From Amaurobius ferox (Eukaryota > Arthropoda > Arachnida > Araneae > Amaurobiidae): 64,000 bases of DNA. The stretch lies in assembly GCA_951213105.1 (NCBI GenBank), contig OX578152.1:70732680-70796679 (forward strand). The letters are read 5' to 3'. A program made the translations under genes and the position numbers. Shown in pieces: positions 1-10,129 of this stretch. Each line of letters starts with the position of its first letter. The first letter of the stretch is position 1. The notes under the pieces were generated by a model. It searched no databases. It had not been told where the DNA came from and saw only the letters and a list, made by a program, of their open reading frames with translations.

Positions 1-302
1 TTGTACAGGGTGTCCCTAAAAAGACTCCCGAACTTTAAAAACGAATATCTCGGAAACGGTTACAGATACAAGGGTAAAATAAGGTGTGTTTGTTTAATTG
101 GCAACCAGCAAAATTTATATACTGTGGTTTTCAAAAAATAGTTCCGATTTTTATTATTAGATGGCGCTGCAGGCGGCATTTGAATTTTATTTAAATTGTG
201 GTGTGTTTCTACAGTTCATTTAGTCTTCTTTATATACCATTGTCGAAACAAGAAAGTATATTTTCTGCAGTGAACGAGGTGGACAGAAACATTGTAAGAG
301 CG

Positions 303-470
303 ATGTATTCATTGGAGCAGAGGATTTTCATTGTGCTCGAATACCATCGGTTGAATCACAGCCCGACGGAGACAAAGCGTAACTTTCAACGTAGATTTCA
401 AGTATCAAAAGGTCTAGATCGGAAAATAATTCAATATTTGTTCACAAAATTTGAAAGGACAGGAAGCTGA
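303..470 (+). pseudogene. N-terminal helix-turn-helix fragment of a mariner-like transposase
   Basis: The frame from ATG 303 gives 55 residues starting MYSLEQRIFIVLEYHRL and ending in a stop at 468-470. The pattern of an opening ..LEQRIFIV.., a central basic stretch and a closing ..KFERTGS matches the DNA-binding N-terminus of transposases in the mariner group (DUF4817-like). The whole DDE catalytic domain is missing. The frame is open upstream to 198, but those residues look like leader sequence. The fragment lies between the inverted arms of the surrounding element, in the expected orientation. Function is presumed lost. It could in principle still encode a small DNA-binding peptide, but nothing shows that it does. 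Confidence 0.7.
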
Positions 471-540
471 TGTGACTATATATGACTATCAGCGCCATCT
501 GTTCCCAAAAATGCCAACTATTTTTTGAAAAGCACAGTGT

Positions 541-828
541 TGTTGTTGTTGATACCCAGACCGTCCGACCTACCAGAAAGGTGTAAGGGAACTGTTTGGA
601 CGGCCGGGAAGTGCCACCCAATTTGGAGCGGAACCCAGTGGGGGAGACATCCACAGGGACCGTACCCTCCTTCCCCTACCACCAACCTCTCGGAAGGACT
701 TACGGACCCACATATTTAACGTGATCGTACTCCGCGTGAACACGGCGGCAGTTTTGGCAGTGGCTGGAATCGAACCCGGGCCTACCGAGTGCAACTCCAG
801 CGCGCTAACCAATGGGCTACCGCGCCCC
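541..828 (-). mobile_element. Full-length tRNA-headed SINE (family S1)
   Basis: Read on the minus strand, the element begins with a tRNA-like head. The A-box region lies at 801-820 (complement of GCTAACCAATGGGCTA) and the B box at 767-778 (complement of GGAATCGAACCC). A GC-rich body follows, and the 3' end is CGGTCTGGGT plus a (CAA)n tail, seen here as GTTGTTGTTGTTG. It is flanked by a perfect 14-bp target-site duplication, GAAAAGCACAGTGT, at 527-540 and 829-842. That duplication and the tail are the marks of LINE-mediated retrotransposition. It interrupts the right arm of the mariner-type element and is the reference copy for the modules at 38-61 kb. Confidence 0.92.
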
Positions 829-949
829 GAAAAGCACAGTGTGTAAATTTTACTGGCTGCCCAATAAACATATACTTTATTTCACCGTTGATCCGTTTCC
901 GAGATATTAGTTATTTAAGTTCGGGAGTCCTTTTTGGGACACCCTGTAT

Positions 950-2130
950 AAATATATATTCAAAGCCCGAGGTTGCGATTCCTCCTTGAAATTGCCAAAT
1001 AGATGGAGATAAAACAGGCAATACTTAAGACTAATGACTAAATTCTTTAACTATTGCTACATTCCTATGAAATAAAAAATATTTTTTAATTATCAGGTAA
1101 TTTTAAATATTTATAAAATATCTAAAGAACACGAACATACATAATTTTTGAAAAAAAAACTATTTAGTAAATATTTTTCATACTCACATTTTTAAAGTAT
1201 AATTTAATTAAATATTTGTAAAATATCAGCTATTTTAAATATTCTAAAATATGAATTTTCAATGTATTTTTAAACAACTGAGTATTTTAAAATGTTTTTT
1301 AAATATGAAAAAGCAATGTTTATTATATTAAAACTATTTTAAATCCTGTTGAACTAAATAGTTTCAACGAAAATTTAAACAAAATTCCAAATTAGGCTGT
1401 TGTGATATAGCTATTTCATTATTCGCACTTCGGGCTTTAGCCATAAAATTTTTAAATGTGGCTTATTATATTGGCATTCATACGTGCTTATTAAAATAAG
1501 TTTTATAAAAAAAATTTCTTCGTTTCCTTATTACGTTAAATCGAAATAGGTTCAATTGAAAACTACATAAAATTATACTGAAAGCATTATTTTTTTAAAG
1601 ATATTCTTATTGTATATTAGTGTACTCTTGTAGAAAATTTATTGATTAATTTATTTATTTCAACACCCTATATTCTATCCTAAAATGTTAACATGCACTT
1701 TCAACCTTTCTAATTTCTTATATACTTTATACTCTATTATAAAATTATAAACCATTACTAAAATATGTTTTATAAAATACCATAACTTATAATGTTTATT
1801 TTTTATATTTATATATATTTTTATTGTATGAGCTATTTGTAAATGTTTTAAACTATTAATTGTCTAAAACAATGTAATTTTTTTAATACGAACTGAATTG
1901 TCAGTTCTGGATGTCATTTCAAACATAGATATGTTTTCTCAAACCATATGTGGCTCTAGTGTACTACACAGGAAGCATGTGTTCCATTTAGGAAACGTAA
2001 GCTTTCCTGAAAGAATATTTTAATGCCTGTCACAGAATATTCATATTCCAACAGGTCAGGACGTCACAGTGACGTAATATCCCCTATTTGTTGTCAAATT
2101 TTGGCGCCATCTTCATCTTGAATCTGAAAC
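950..2130. other. AT-rich stretch, no gene seen
   Basis: Very AT-rich sequence with many short T and A runs and no convincing coding frame, inverted ends or tandem array. Probably old decayed repeat or intergenic DNA. Confidence 0.6.
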
Positions 2131-3829
2131 ATATTTAGCTGTAACATTTAAGGTGCGTTCACACGACGGCGTTTCTAGCGTGCACGCTTCAAATATCCAG
2201 TTGCAGTACAAGTCTAAACCTGATCGCTTCGGTTGCGTGGACTCTGGTATGCACGTTGTCGTTTGAGCATACTTTATTCTTGGTATTTTCCCCGATTTCT
2301 TTTTATGACAGTGTTCGTGACATTTTATCATAAAATACCAGGTACACTATTCATATGCCTTATTTATCGTCGAAGAAATGTGATTTTGTTGCAGCTAAAT
2401 ATGTATATTTCGTTAACCCTAATTAAAGAGACGAATCCGATATCAAACGGCATTAGAGGGATCGATGGCTCCTCCCACTAACAGAATAAATAAAATAACC
2501 AATCGCTTTGCTCGCTCCATGTTGTTTCAACGCCGGGAGCCAATCGTTTCTTTGCTATAACAAAATCTCCGATACTAATCATAATAATGAATAAATAATC
2601 CAAGTCTTTGCTGGTCAATGTTTACATTACCTGTCATCTGTAATCGTTTATGGATGTGACGTAGGTCGTAGCGTCAGTTACGGTTGCAGCGATCTCGGCG
2701 CCTTGGGACAACCAAAAGAAAACGTAGACATCAGAAAAATGACCAGTGGATCAGAAAAATCCACCGCTAATGCTATTGATAGCATCTGTCATTTCTATAA
2801 TCCGTAGTAGATGGCGGAATAGAATATTGAAAAGATGCTAACGGTTTGTCTGCAATTCAGAAGGTGTAGAAAATGGAGTGCAAGATGTGTCTGAAGTGAA
2901 ATGACAAAACTCAATACCCTTCCGGAATGACTTTATCAAGATTTTCTTTCCGGAATGACTTTACGTTGGAGTGTGAAAATCCAAATAATACTAACACTAT
3001 GAAATAGTTACACGTACTGCAAATTATGCAAATTTTTAAAATATTTCAAACTACTAGCAAAATGAAGCATAGCAAGTAAATATTAAGAGTAGAATATAAA
3101 AAGTATATTAGCTCAAAATTTTTAAGTGAAAATAATTCAGACGTCAAAACATAAAAAAATGTCTTTTTCATCATCAATTTAATATAGTTTATCATCATTA
3201 TTTGTTCTATAACCATTCATATTTGGATTATTTTCATACATTCGCAAGTTTCATAATTGGTAGTTCATTTGGTAGATTACTCATTATCATACAGGTAAAT
3301 GAATACTCCCACCTTCAATTATTCGAACATTAAAATCATTGTTAACGAAATAAGATTGAAGCTATAAATTAAAATTGAAATAACTTTGAAATAATATTTC
3401 TTGCACAATGATAATCTGTTTCATTATTTTTTATTCATTTTAAATTATGCTGTTTGTTATGATTTCTACCAAACAGTTTTTTAAATTTTAATTTTCTGTT
3501 CTCAATATCAGTTGAGTGAATTAAACGTTTATATTTTTGCATATAATCTGATCTAAACAAGAAAAGCTGTTTAATGGTTTTTAAGCGTGATAACAGTCTA
3601 CATTTAATTGAATATATGGTAGCTTATAAAAAAAATTCCTATATTTTTATTCATTATTTAGTTACATTAACCATCTTTCTATACTTTGTTTAACGTTTGA
3701 ATTTATCTTATTCCCAGTTACAACTCTATTTATATAACTTAACGCAATTTTATTTGATTCTTCAAGTTTAGATGATACTAAAGGCTGTTGGGAAATATAA
3801 GTCACAATTTTAATCTCAAAATGCAATCA
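2131..3829. other. Intergenic stretch with some CpG-bearing sequence, no gene seen
   Basis: At about 2151 the sequence GGTGCGTTCACACGACGG resembles the terminus of a Harbinger-type miniature element, but I could not find its inverted partner. Around 2460-2720 the sequence is richer in CpG and includes CCAAT motifs. The segment at about 2655-2702 is related in inverted orientation to 8357-8410. From 2720 to 3829 the sequence is AT-rich and featureless. The short open frames here have no recognisable similarity. Confidence 0.4.
2655..2702 (+). repeat. Short repeat, inverted partner of 8357-8410
   Basis: The stretch containing GGTCGTAGCGTCAG and GCGATCTCGGCGCC matches the reverse complement of 8357-8410 (GGCGCCCGAGATCTCAGCTG and GACGCTACGACC), with some mismatches and length differences. 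The two are about 5.7 kb apart. They are probably ends or pieces of the same repeat family; no protein is associated. Confidence 0.5.
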
Positions 3830-3848
3830 GTTGGAACAGAGTGTAGAA

Positions 3849-3884
3849 AACCCAGACCGTCCGACTCATCCAGAGGACTTGAAG
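3849..3884 (-). mobile_element. 36-bp SINE-tail micro-insertion
   Basis: A 36-bp segment carrying the core CCCAGACCGTCCGACTCATCC is flanked by a 19-bp target duplication, 3830-3848 and 3885-3903, with one mismatch (GTGTAGAA versus GTATAGAA at the end). The core is the reverse complement of the 3' end of the SINEs in this window. The likely explanation is a retrotransposition event truncated within the last few dozen bases of the template. The short length makes this weaker than the 59-bp copies at 24.9 and 29.0 kb, but the duplication is long. Confidence 0.7.
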
Positions 3885-3968
3885 GTTGGAACAGAGTATA
3901 GAACCCAGACCTCCAGAAATGCACACAGACGTGGCATCAAATACAAAGCAATTACTTGAATTACCTTA

Positions 3969-4419
3969 AGCCCCTATTACACGACAGTAATTTGGGGCAA
4001 CAAATCGTTCGCAAAACAGCCCAGACAGCAAATTTAGTCACAATATTTCAAGTTTAAGTCAAAAATGTTGTTGTTGAGGGAACGACTGTGTGAAAATCGA
4101 CCAATCAGAAGTGCGTAAATACGAAACGCCACAGGTCACGTACTTCTTTCGAGTTATTTTATTTCTTACTTTAATGGCGACCAAGATGGCCGATAGACTG
4201 TTTTGGAATGCAAAAAAGGAAGCTGATCTTATTGAACTTATTCGATCCAAACAGAACTTTTGGGGTGTTAAGAGTACTCTTTGCAGTAAGAGAACTTTAA
4301 AGCTTCCCTATTTTCTGCTTGGAGTGACGCCACTTTCGTCCTATGTTTCGTGGGGTGACGTCACAAAGCTGCTTTGCAAACGGTTTGTTGTCCCAAATTA
4401 CTGTCGTGTAATAGGGGCT
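3969..4419 (+). mobile_element. PIF/Harbinger-type non-autonomous element (451 bp)
   Basis: The ends are inverted copies: left AGCCCCTATTACACGACAGT, right its reverse complement. The likeness continues for about 50 bp, through the CAACAAA..GCAAA stretch. A TTA target duplication at 3966-3968 and 4420-4422 is the classical PIF/Harbinger signature. The interior holds a fragment of a MADF/Myb-like protein, the accessory DNA-binding protein that Harbinger elements encode beside their transposase. No transposase remains. The element is a deletion derivative that depends on an autonomous relative elsewhere. Confidence 0.85.
4174..4302 (+). pseudogene. MADF/Myb-like domain fragment of a Harbinger accessory protein
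   Basis: From ATG 4174 the frame reads MATKMADRLFWNAKKEADLI and continues through a LIELIRSKQNFWGVKS-like core. That matches the start of MADF/Myb-SANT-like domains, where an acidic or aliphatic helix is followed by an aromatic and a tryptophan. The similarity stops after about 43 residues, although the frame stays open to 4554, beyond the transposon's right end. The start codon is a judgement; the frame is open from 4090. In complete Harbingers this protein binds DNA and helps the transposase. Here it is a leftover. Confidence 0.6.
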
Positions 4420-4422
4420 TTA

Positions 4423-5585
4423 CAATCTTCTCTTTCGAAACAAAATCTCCAACTCCCACCCCCTCCCTCCATGAGTGTCCATATAACTTTTTCCAAGAGG
4501 AGGCAAACAAGTGACGTCAATGAGGCAAACTGCAAGATAAGATATATGCTATAGAAAAGCCTGATGCCCACCTGTGTGACCTTGAGCGTCCAGGGGGGGA
4601 GCAAGCGCCTCCTCAGTCCCTCATCTATGGTCGTCCATGCTTCCTCTACCTCAAATACACCACATTTTATCCTGGAACCAAATGTAAAATATTAGACAAA
4701 ATCTTGGTCTCAAAAAGCAATCAGGGATCCATAACGAAGCTCCTGTACCAACTACATCACTTCGACTATGAAAGAAATTACTTGAATTACTTAAAATTAT
4801 GCTATAAAATAAAATCTGACCTTAAAAGTTGGAGAAAGTTCATAACAAGTACTGTAAAGTAAATATATCCCAATTAAAATCATTTACAAATGTAATTTTA
4901 CTCGTAATTAGCGAAATCCTAAATCTTAAACGATTCTGAAAATACCAAAATGTTGACAAAGAAAAAAGACTTTAGAACTAAATTCTAACAAATTGCCAAA
5001 AGTATATAAAAAAAAATACTAATTTCAACTGTGAAATATTGTTATTTCAAAATATATTTAACACCACGATTTGAATATTTGAAATGTAAATTGCTGTTGC
5101 ATAAATATTTGAAATATAAAAGTTTATCTTAAAATTCCTAAAGATGGGATTTAAATAAATATTCGGCAGGATCAAGTTTAATTTATATCTCCGCATTCAG
5201 GATTGAGGCATTACAATAGGCATCTATCTCACAATGGAAGAGAAATGCATTTTTTTTACTTTTAATATTCTTTTTATCTCGGGGAGATTTCATAAACGTC
5301 TTTAATAAAGCGTAAAAGTGTCAATAAAGAATACCAATAAATTCTTGAAACGAAAATATATTAAATAAATATAGATGTCATATTGAAAATCGTATATATC
5401 ACAAGTAAATTTCGTATGATCGATTTTGAATTCACTTTCAGAATAAATTTAACGGGAATTTTAAAAGAGTGTGCAAAGTTTCATAGATGTTAATTGTGTT
5501 TCAAATAATTTATTCGAAAATTATCCTGCATTCTTGGAAACGTTTCAATAACTTAGGGAAGGTCCATGAGCGTACACGTTAAGTC
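4423..5585. other. No gene seen
   Basis: Mostly AT-rich sequence. There is a short C/G-run area at about 4455-4615, with frames open on both strands by chance. I see no inverted ends, tandem arrays or recognisable protein similarity. Confidence 0.5.
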
Positions 5586-6183
5586 TATATATAATAAAAT
5601 AACCATGTCGGGCCTTATAAGTTATTACAGCGCCCTTAGCGGAGAAACTAGAAGGTTTAGATCATAAACTTGGCAACAAAGCGAGATAGACGAAACAATC
5701 CAATTACGAAGTTGTACGGCATTGTCCAATTAGAAGAAATTGACAAGAAGAACATACGAAACTCGCATATAAAAGGCAGTAAATATCTGTTAAAAAGTCG
5801 CATAATCAGGACCTGTAATACGGTGACACCTGCAATGCTTGTCAAAGTGGGCAATTATATTATTTCTCTAATTCAAATGTTCATTGTTGCTGGTGGAGAA
5901 CATTTTGAACAGAATGTACATTAGGTTCCTGTGCATGACATTATGTTCCTGTACATGCAAGTATTGTTTACTTTAGCATTCCTGAATATGACAACATTTC
6001 GCCAATAACCCTATTGTGTCAAATAAAGAACTCCAGTAAAATGTTTATTATAAATTCCCACTAATTGGGCAAATTGGCATTTTTCGTCTATCTCGCTTAT
6101 TGCCGAATCAGTTATCTCAACTTTATTATTTTCCGCTAGGGGAGCTACAAATCGATCGGGCGTGGTCACTTTACTATATATAT
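5586..6183 (+). mobile_element. Decayed mariner-like element with about 140-bp imperfect inverted ends
   Basis: Left end TATATATAATAAAATAACCA and right end, reverse-complemented, TATATATAGTAAAGTGACCA are alike. Similarity continues inward through a CCTTAGCGGA / CCCTAGCGGA block to the perfectly shared GCGAGATAGACGAAA, at about 5681 on the left and at about 6088 on the right in inverted form. The middle keeps a transposase C-terminus on the plus strand. Divergence between the arms shows the element is old. Exact ends are uncertain by a few bases because the flanks are TA-rich. Confidence 0.65.
5799..5924 (+). pseudogene. C-terminal fragment of a mariner-like transposase
   Basis: In the frame open from 5670, the last 41 residues before the stop (5922-5924) read RIIRTCNTVTPAMLVKVGNY onward and close with ..AGGEHFEQ... 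This follows the common mariner-group C-terminus, where an R.C..VT..ML.. helix is followed by a conserved GGHFEHL ending. Here GGHFEH is altered to GGEHFE. No catalytic residues remain, and upstream residues 1-43 of the frame are not recognisable. It sits inside the inverted-end element at 5586-6183, as expected for an internally deleted copy. Confidence 0.6.
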
Positions 6184-6289
6184 TCATGGAACTCTTTTAA
6201 AAAATTATGAGTGTGCAAAAGGACTTATTAGTGTGCACAGGAACCATGTATATTTTGAAAATTATGGTTTATTCAAAATGCGATTAAAT

Positions 6290-6880
6290 TTATAATTCCT
6301 CTGCGTTTTGGACAAATATTGAGTAGTTAAAAAGAACACCATTAAGCAAGCAGAGTGTCACAACTAAAATATTGCTCTACTGTAGACTTCATTTTAGTCT
6401 CAACGAAAATTTTCGATTGCGAGATTTTGATGCCAATATATGTACACATTTTAACCCCCCCCCCCCCCCCTAAACACGTTTTGACTATTTTTGAAGTGAT
6501 GTCCATCTGTCTGTTTGTCTGTTTATCTGTGGTCGACTTCTTGTGTATGAAACTTTGTATCCGGATTTGTTATCAAAAAATCTAGAACTAGATATAATAT
6601 TTTTTAATTCGAGCGAAAACTTCGAAATTCATACGAAATTATATAATCTATTAACATGGCAGCAAAGGACAAAATTTGACATAATCATACATAAAAGGGA
6701 TTATTTATGGCTCAATGATCACGAGACTAGTTTCAACCGTCGTGAAAAATAATCGCGATACAATTTTTTTTTGTTCGTGACGTCATTAGCCTTCTTTTGG
6801 GAGAGAGGGGGCAGGTTACCCCCGGGTTACATTGTCAAGAATAGTATCAATCGAAAGATTTTTTTTAAACCCTTTAAAGT
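6290..6880 (+). repeat. Dispersed repeat R3, copy 1, with a 16-base C run
   Basis: This segment matches 63250-63860 in the same orientation with many substitutions. Shared blocks include TTTTGACTATTTTT followed by a GTCTGTCTGTTT-like tract, AAAGGGATTATTTATGGCTC, and a closing GTATCAATCGAAAG. A run of 16 C residues lies at 6455-6470; the related copy has its C-rich tract at a different place (about 63750-63781). The plan, with an A/T core, a GTCTGT microsatellite and then an AAATTTC-type block, resembles the foldback-related repeats elsewhere in the window. Not coding. Confidence 0.7.
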
Positions 6881-7780
6881 GAAGGGTAACACGCTATAGT
6901 TGTAATCATTGAGATCCATGACATCAAATTTTTCTTGGAAAATTTGAAAAATAAAAATGAATTCTGGTATAAGAAAGTGGAGTTGGATTACACTCCAGTT
7001 ACATGTGGTTATGAATTTATGTTGTACTTTTGCGTAGGGCTTTTGTAAAGGAAGTCCTAGCTGAAATTCAAACCGTTGATTTCGAAGCCAGTCATACGAC
7101 GCTCTAATAATTACTCTACTGGGATTAAAACTTAACTTTTGCATTGGAAGTGTATCTTATATTCTTCTCCATCAGATTTCATATTGAAAAGTAATTCCAA
7201 TCTGAACGATTCCCACATTCTCTACATGTTTTGTACAGGTTGGATTCCTCTCCTCCTCATTCATTGCATTTCTTTTAAATAAGCAAGCACCCTGTCCTAA
7301 TTCTCTACTATTTTATACAGCCCATAATCCTGTACATCATAATAAGACGCGAAATATAAAACCGCAGCCAAAAATCGTGAAATCCTTAGAAAAATCGAAT
7401 TTTGATCCGTTACAGACCTCAATAATTATGATTACGTAAAATAAATGTTGGTGTAAAAAAATGGTTCAGGCTCCTGAAAATACTATGATCTTCATTTTAC
7501 AGATTTATGGATGATTATTTTTATTAGTTTCTGAAACGCTTAGAGCATGCTACCATCAAACATTTAATTTTTTAAAACAATATTCATGGAACTTTAATGA
7601 GCCGAAAGTGAAGGGAAAATCCTCTGATTGAAAATTCGGGTTACAGAAATTTTCCTAAATCCTTCCAACCCCACAGCCAATGCACGCAAAACTGAAAATT
7701 AAATGTCTTAATTAAATATATCGATGGTAAAGCTAAGAACATTCATAAAATGGTTGATTTAAGAAATATACAAGATTTTC
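6881..7780. other. No gene seen
   Basis: AT-rich sequence. One minus-strand frame is open for about 105 codons (6827-7144), but its composition looks like chance and it overlaps the end of repeat R3. No motif recognised. Confidence 0.5.
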
Positions 7781-7781
7781 C

Positions 7782-8310
7782 AACACTTGAAACAGTCATC
7801 GGGAAATCGTGTACAAAATAAATAAATAAATATTATTAGAATCACCGGAAAATTTTCGATTCATACATTTATTCGAGTAGAATAAATTCATCTAATTTAA
7901 AATCAGAGGGTATTAATTGTATATTTTGAATAGAATAATTTTTTTACTTTAATGAATTACCGAAGTTTATCTATGTTTAGAATGTATACGTGTATATGGA
8001 ATAACTAACATTCCACAAAAATCATTATCACATTATCACGTTGTAACACTTAAAACAGTCATCAAGAAATAGTGTACAATAAATAAATAAATAAATAAAT
8101 ATTGTAAAAATCACCGGAAATTTTTTGAATCATCAATTTATTCGAGTAAAATAAATGCATCTAATTTAAAAAAAGAATATGTTAACAGTATATTTTGAAT
8201 GGAATTATCTTTTATTTTAGCTACTGAATTACCGAGATTTATCTATATTTAGAATGTATACGTGTACATGGAATAACTGAAATTTCACAAACATCATTAT
8301 CACGTTATTA
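7782..8310 (+). repeat. Two-copy tandem duplication, unit about 262 bp
   Basis: Copy one (7782-8043) and copy two (8044-8310) share ACAGTCATC, an (AAAT)n tract, ATCACCGGAAA, TTTATTCGAGTA, AGAATGTATACGTGTA, and ATCATTATCAC in the same order. Substitutions and small indels are scattered through both. The (AAAT)n tract differs in length, as expected for a microsatellite. Not coding. Confidence 0.85.
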
Positions 8311-8356
8311 ATATCTACCACTATTCGGTTTAAAACTCCATTATTACGCATCATTG

Positions 8357-8410
8357 ATGGCGCCCGAGATCTCAGCTGCACCGGGGAACGACGCTACGAC
8401 CACGAAGTGT
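8357..8410 (-). repeat. Inverted partner of the repeat at 2655-2702
   Basis: This CpG-bearing block (GGCGCCCGAGATCTCAGC and GACGCTACGACC) is the reverse complement of 2655-2702 with mismatches. It is followed by GAGAGAATTATC-type repeats, with TCTCTC and GAGAGA forming a small hairpin near 8420-8440. No gene in the surrounding 8311-8590. Confidence 0.5.
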
Positions 8411-8595
8411 CAAAATTCTCTCGTTATTGAGAGAGAATTATCTTGTTACTCTCATGTTCCGAAATATTTGTAGAACGACTGAATGTTCTCATTAAATAAA
8501 TAAAATGTATATTTGTTACGCATAGCTCTATATCATTTCTTTCACCACATTACACAGTCATACAGTCCCAAACATTTGTAATGGAATCATTTTAA

Positions 8596-8666
8596 CCCTT
8601 TCAGGACGATCGACGCGCTCACGCGTGGATTGATAATGTGTATTCAAGACTGCTGTCCGGAAAGGG
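8596..8666. mobile_element. 71-bp piggyBac-like miniature element
   Basis: A 71-bp segment begins CCCTTTCAGGAC and ends GTCCGGAAAGGG, so its ends form an inverted repeat of about 12 bp with one mismatch. It is bounded on both sides by TTAA (8592-8595 and 8667-8670). TTAA duplication with CCC/GGG ends is the piggyBac pattern. The interior has a CGCGCTCACGCG palindrome. No coding capacity. At this size it could also be a chance hairpin, but the TTAA boundaries on both sides argue for a transposon. Confidence 0.7.
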
Positions 8667-8958
8667 TTAAGCTTCTTTTTACAATCTAGAAAAAGTAAAG
8701 TGTTCCTGAATACTTTCGGGAGCGCACAATACTCAATAATTATTCGACCACGTTCATTTAAAAAATCGAATATTATATCATTAACTTTTACTACGTATGC
8801 AAATTTCATAAAATTATATTAACTTTTAGAAGTGTTTTTATTAAGCAATATATCGAGAAAGGGAGGGGGGTGCATCACGCGCAATTTTATCCGAACTCGA
8901 TTTGTAAAACATTTATCTTTACCACATATCAAACTTGTAAAAACAAAAAAAAGTTAAG

Positions 8959-9340
8959 TTTCAGGGGAATTATTATGAAACAAAATATATTTTAATTTTT
9001 ATCTGTTGTTTTAGAGGAGTTATCGGGGAGCAAAATATATTTTTATTTTTATCTGTTGTTTTAGAGGAGTTATCGTGGAACAAAATATATTTTTATTTTT
9101 ATCTGTTGTTTCAGAGGAGTTATCATGGAGCAAAATATATTTTTATTTTTATCTGTTGTATCAGAGGATAGTTGTCGTGGAACAAAATATATTTTTATTT
9201 TTATCTGTTGTTTCAGAGAAGTTATCGTGGAGCAAAATATATGTTATTTTTATCTGTTGTTTTAGAGGAGTTATCGTGGAACAAAATTAATTCTTATTTT
9301 TAGCTGTTGTTTCAGAGGAGTTATCGTGAAACAAAATATA
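8959..9340 (+). repeat. 50-bp minisatellite, about 7-8 copies
   Basis: The unit contains AGAGGAGTTATCGTGGA, CAAAATATATTTTTATTTTT and TATCTGTTG, and recurs every 49-52 bp. Copies differ by single substitutions (GGGGAGC / GTGGAAC / ATGGAGC). A reading frame runs through several units only because the unit length happens to keep it open; the product would be a low-complexity repeat. No evidence of expression. Confidence 0.9.
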
Positions 9341-9517
9341 AGGACTTCGTGGTGGCCAATTCAAGTGTGCAAATGAGGAATCATGCTCCTTCGAACCCAA
9401 TCTTTTACAATTTTAGCGCTATGAATCGTGGTGTTGTCATCCTGGAATATGTCATTGCCCTCAGGGAAGAAAAATTCCATTGATGGAATAAGATGGTTCA
9501 CAACCAGGGCAGCAAAA

Positions 9518-9939
9518 ATGCCCTAAAACTAAAATATTTCGAGAATGGCTAATTCTAGAGCAATAGAGTTGATCTTAATCTTTTCATATTCAAGAATTAC
9601 GTATAAAATAAGCATTTAATGGATACGTTTGAGCATAAGTAGTCTTTTATCTTAGATTTTGACGATTTTTGCGGGCCATTTCACAAAAAAACAGGTTCTT
9701 TTATTTTCCCCAAATCGTACCAACATCTAATCGGTGCCAGTGTAACCTACACGTGATTTATCTGCCAATTTTTGTAAAATTTGGTCAACACACACACACA
9801 CACAGACGCCAAGCTAAAAAATAGATTTCTCATGTATTAGGAGGTCCCAAAACGTGTGTAAATCCATCGGAAACTCATTGCGATTTTCGTCATGACTTCA
9901 ATAATTTCCTTATACATTACCATGTACTGCAGGGAAAGT
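9518..9939 (-). repeat. Foldback family FB1, solitary right arm
   Basis: Matches the right arm of the complete foldback element at 15615-17294: the ATATTTCGAGAATGGCTA block, the GGGCCATTTC..AACAGGTTC block, a CACACACA tract at 9788-9803, and the terminal hairpin ending TGCAGGGAAAGT at 9938. No matching left arm precedes it; the sequence before 9518 is the minisatellite and a short unrecognised stretch. Probably a truncated or recombined copy. Confidence 0.7.
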
Positions 9940-10129
9940 AAAAGCATTTGAAAGATACACTACCGTTATTTCATCCTTTAAATGATAATCTTCTAAAATA
10001 AGTCGAAAAGAAAACATTCATTATTGTAGCCCAATTGATATTTTAACATTCTTGCTGACAGTATTATAAATCATATTTATATACATACGCTCATTTACAC
10101 AGCTTAGTAAAATGATCATGGATTTTTAA

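Larger units (their letters stand above)
6..946 (+). mobile_element. Non-autonomous Tc1/mariner-type element with long inverted ends
   Basis: The two ends are inverted copies: the left begins CAGGGTGTCCCTAAAAAGAC and the right is its near-perfect reverse complement. The likeness continues inward for about 165 bp on each side (left about 6-171, right about 490-946 once the SINE is removed), ending at a shared AGATGGCGCTG motif. TA dinucleotides at 4-5 and 947-948 fit the mariner TA target duplication. Between the arms lies only a scrap of transposase N-terminus, so the element cannot move by itself. A SINE has inserted into the right arm and is therefore younger. The superfamily call rests on the TA target and the helix-turn-helix fragment; the family is not determined. 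Confidence 0.85.

Noticed and set aside
2151..2330. Harbinger-type miniature element
   Set aside because: One end-like motif only; no inverted partner or TTA duplication found.
9075..9290. Open frame across the 50-bp minisatellite
   Set aside because: The product is a low-complexity repeat produced by the unit; there is no sign of a gene.
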